NCBI GenBank assembly: GCA_028290165.1
Contig: JAQGKJ010000746.1
Span: 1-5,303 of the forward strand
From: Bradyrhizobium sp.
GTDB lineage: Bacteria; Pseudomonadota; Alphaproteobacteria; Rhizobiales; Xanthobacteraceae
DNA: 5,303 bases
Direction of reading: 5' to 3'
Of this stretch, positions 5,061-5,303 are shown piece by piece; within the stretch, counting starts at the first letter, position 1; each line of letters starts with the position of its first letter. The notes below the pieces were generated by a model, which saw only the letters and a program-made list of their open reading frames with translations, made no database searches and was not told the origin of the DNA. The position numbers and the translations under genes are program-made.

Positions 5061-5303
5061 AATGTGATTGCCTGACGGGCAAATCAGTAAAGTGCTGTCC
5101 AGCCCCCTTTGCAAAAATATTCCGCTTAACCCGTCGGGCAAATCAACTCTATAGCTCTGCCCGTCTCGTCCCACAAAGGGGCGGCTCGCGATCGTCACGG
5201 ACGCGGGGCGGGATGCGGTGGACGCGGCGGCGCTATTGACGAACAGCACCAAAGCGGACGGCGAAGTCGTGTGGTCCTGACGCCCCGACGCTGGCGTCAA
5301 GTT
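5061..5303. repeat. Start of a longer dispersed Bradyrhizobium-type repeat, running off the window
   Basis: No convincing gene is present. The start carries an 11-bp direct repeat, CGGGCAAATCA, at 5076-5086 and 5135-5145. The end has a 6-bp hairpin GACGCC (5279-5284)/GGCGTC (5293-5298). The wording of this stretch (for example CCCGTCTCGTCCCACAAAGG near 5160 and GTCGTGTGGTCCTGACGCCC near 5266) matches what I remember of a multi-copy intergenic sequence in Bradyrhizobium and relatives, which normally continues for several hundred bases. That identification is from memory, not a search. Its function is unknown. The left boundary at about 5061 is approximate. Confidence 0.55.

Noticed and set aside
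5031..5300. 89-aa minus-strand frame at the right end
   Set aside because: It ends inside the palindromic repeat and otherwise lies in sequence I read as a dispersed repeat. No ribosome-binding site or domain was seen.

Overview
The window looks like chromosomal DNA of a high-GC alphaproteobacterium, most likely Bradyrhizobium or a close relative such as Rhodopseudomonas or Nitrobacter. The reasons are the codon use, the gene families, and two kinds of intergenic repeat I recognise from that group: palindromes with a CCGGGCTTGACCCGG core, and the long dispersed element entering at the right edge. This assignment comes from pattern recognition, not from a search.

Left third (1-1956, + strand): three closely spaced genes that look like part of one catabolic operon. 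They are the end of an amidohydrolase-2 family protein, a complete paralogue of it (370 aa), and a small Rieske [2Fe-2S] protein (139 aa). The gaps are 23 and 19 bases. The two amidohydrolases probably process a ring-derived carboxylic acid by decarboxylation or hydrolysis. The Rieske protein probably supplies electrons to, or forms part of, an oxygenase step. The substrate cannot be read from this window.

Middle (1957-3794): a composite palindromic repeat lies between the convergent Rieske gene and a minus-strand gene for a 467-aa TAXI-type solute-binding protein. That protein is held in the membrane by one segment at each end of the binding domain and has a cytoplasmic tail. No TRAP permease gene is visible. 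Upstream of it is a strong hairpin with a T-rich tail, placed to terminate the next minus-strand gene.

Right part (3795-5303): a secreted glycine/tyrosine-rich low-complexity protein (minus strand) is divergent from a 68-aa protein with a four-cysteine zinc-ribbon pattern (plus strand), across a 343-base spacer. The last 383 bases have no convincing gene. They hold a second palindromic repeat with the same core as the first, then the start of a longer dispersed repeat that runs off the window.

I found no CRISPR array, tRNA, rRNA, transposase or phage gene. I do not see strong evidence for a wholly new system. The most unusual items are the doubly anchored orphan TAXI protein, the Rieske protein with a long inter-ligand loop, and the small zinc-ribbon protein.
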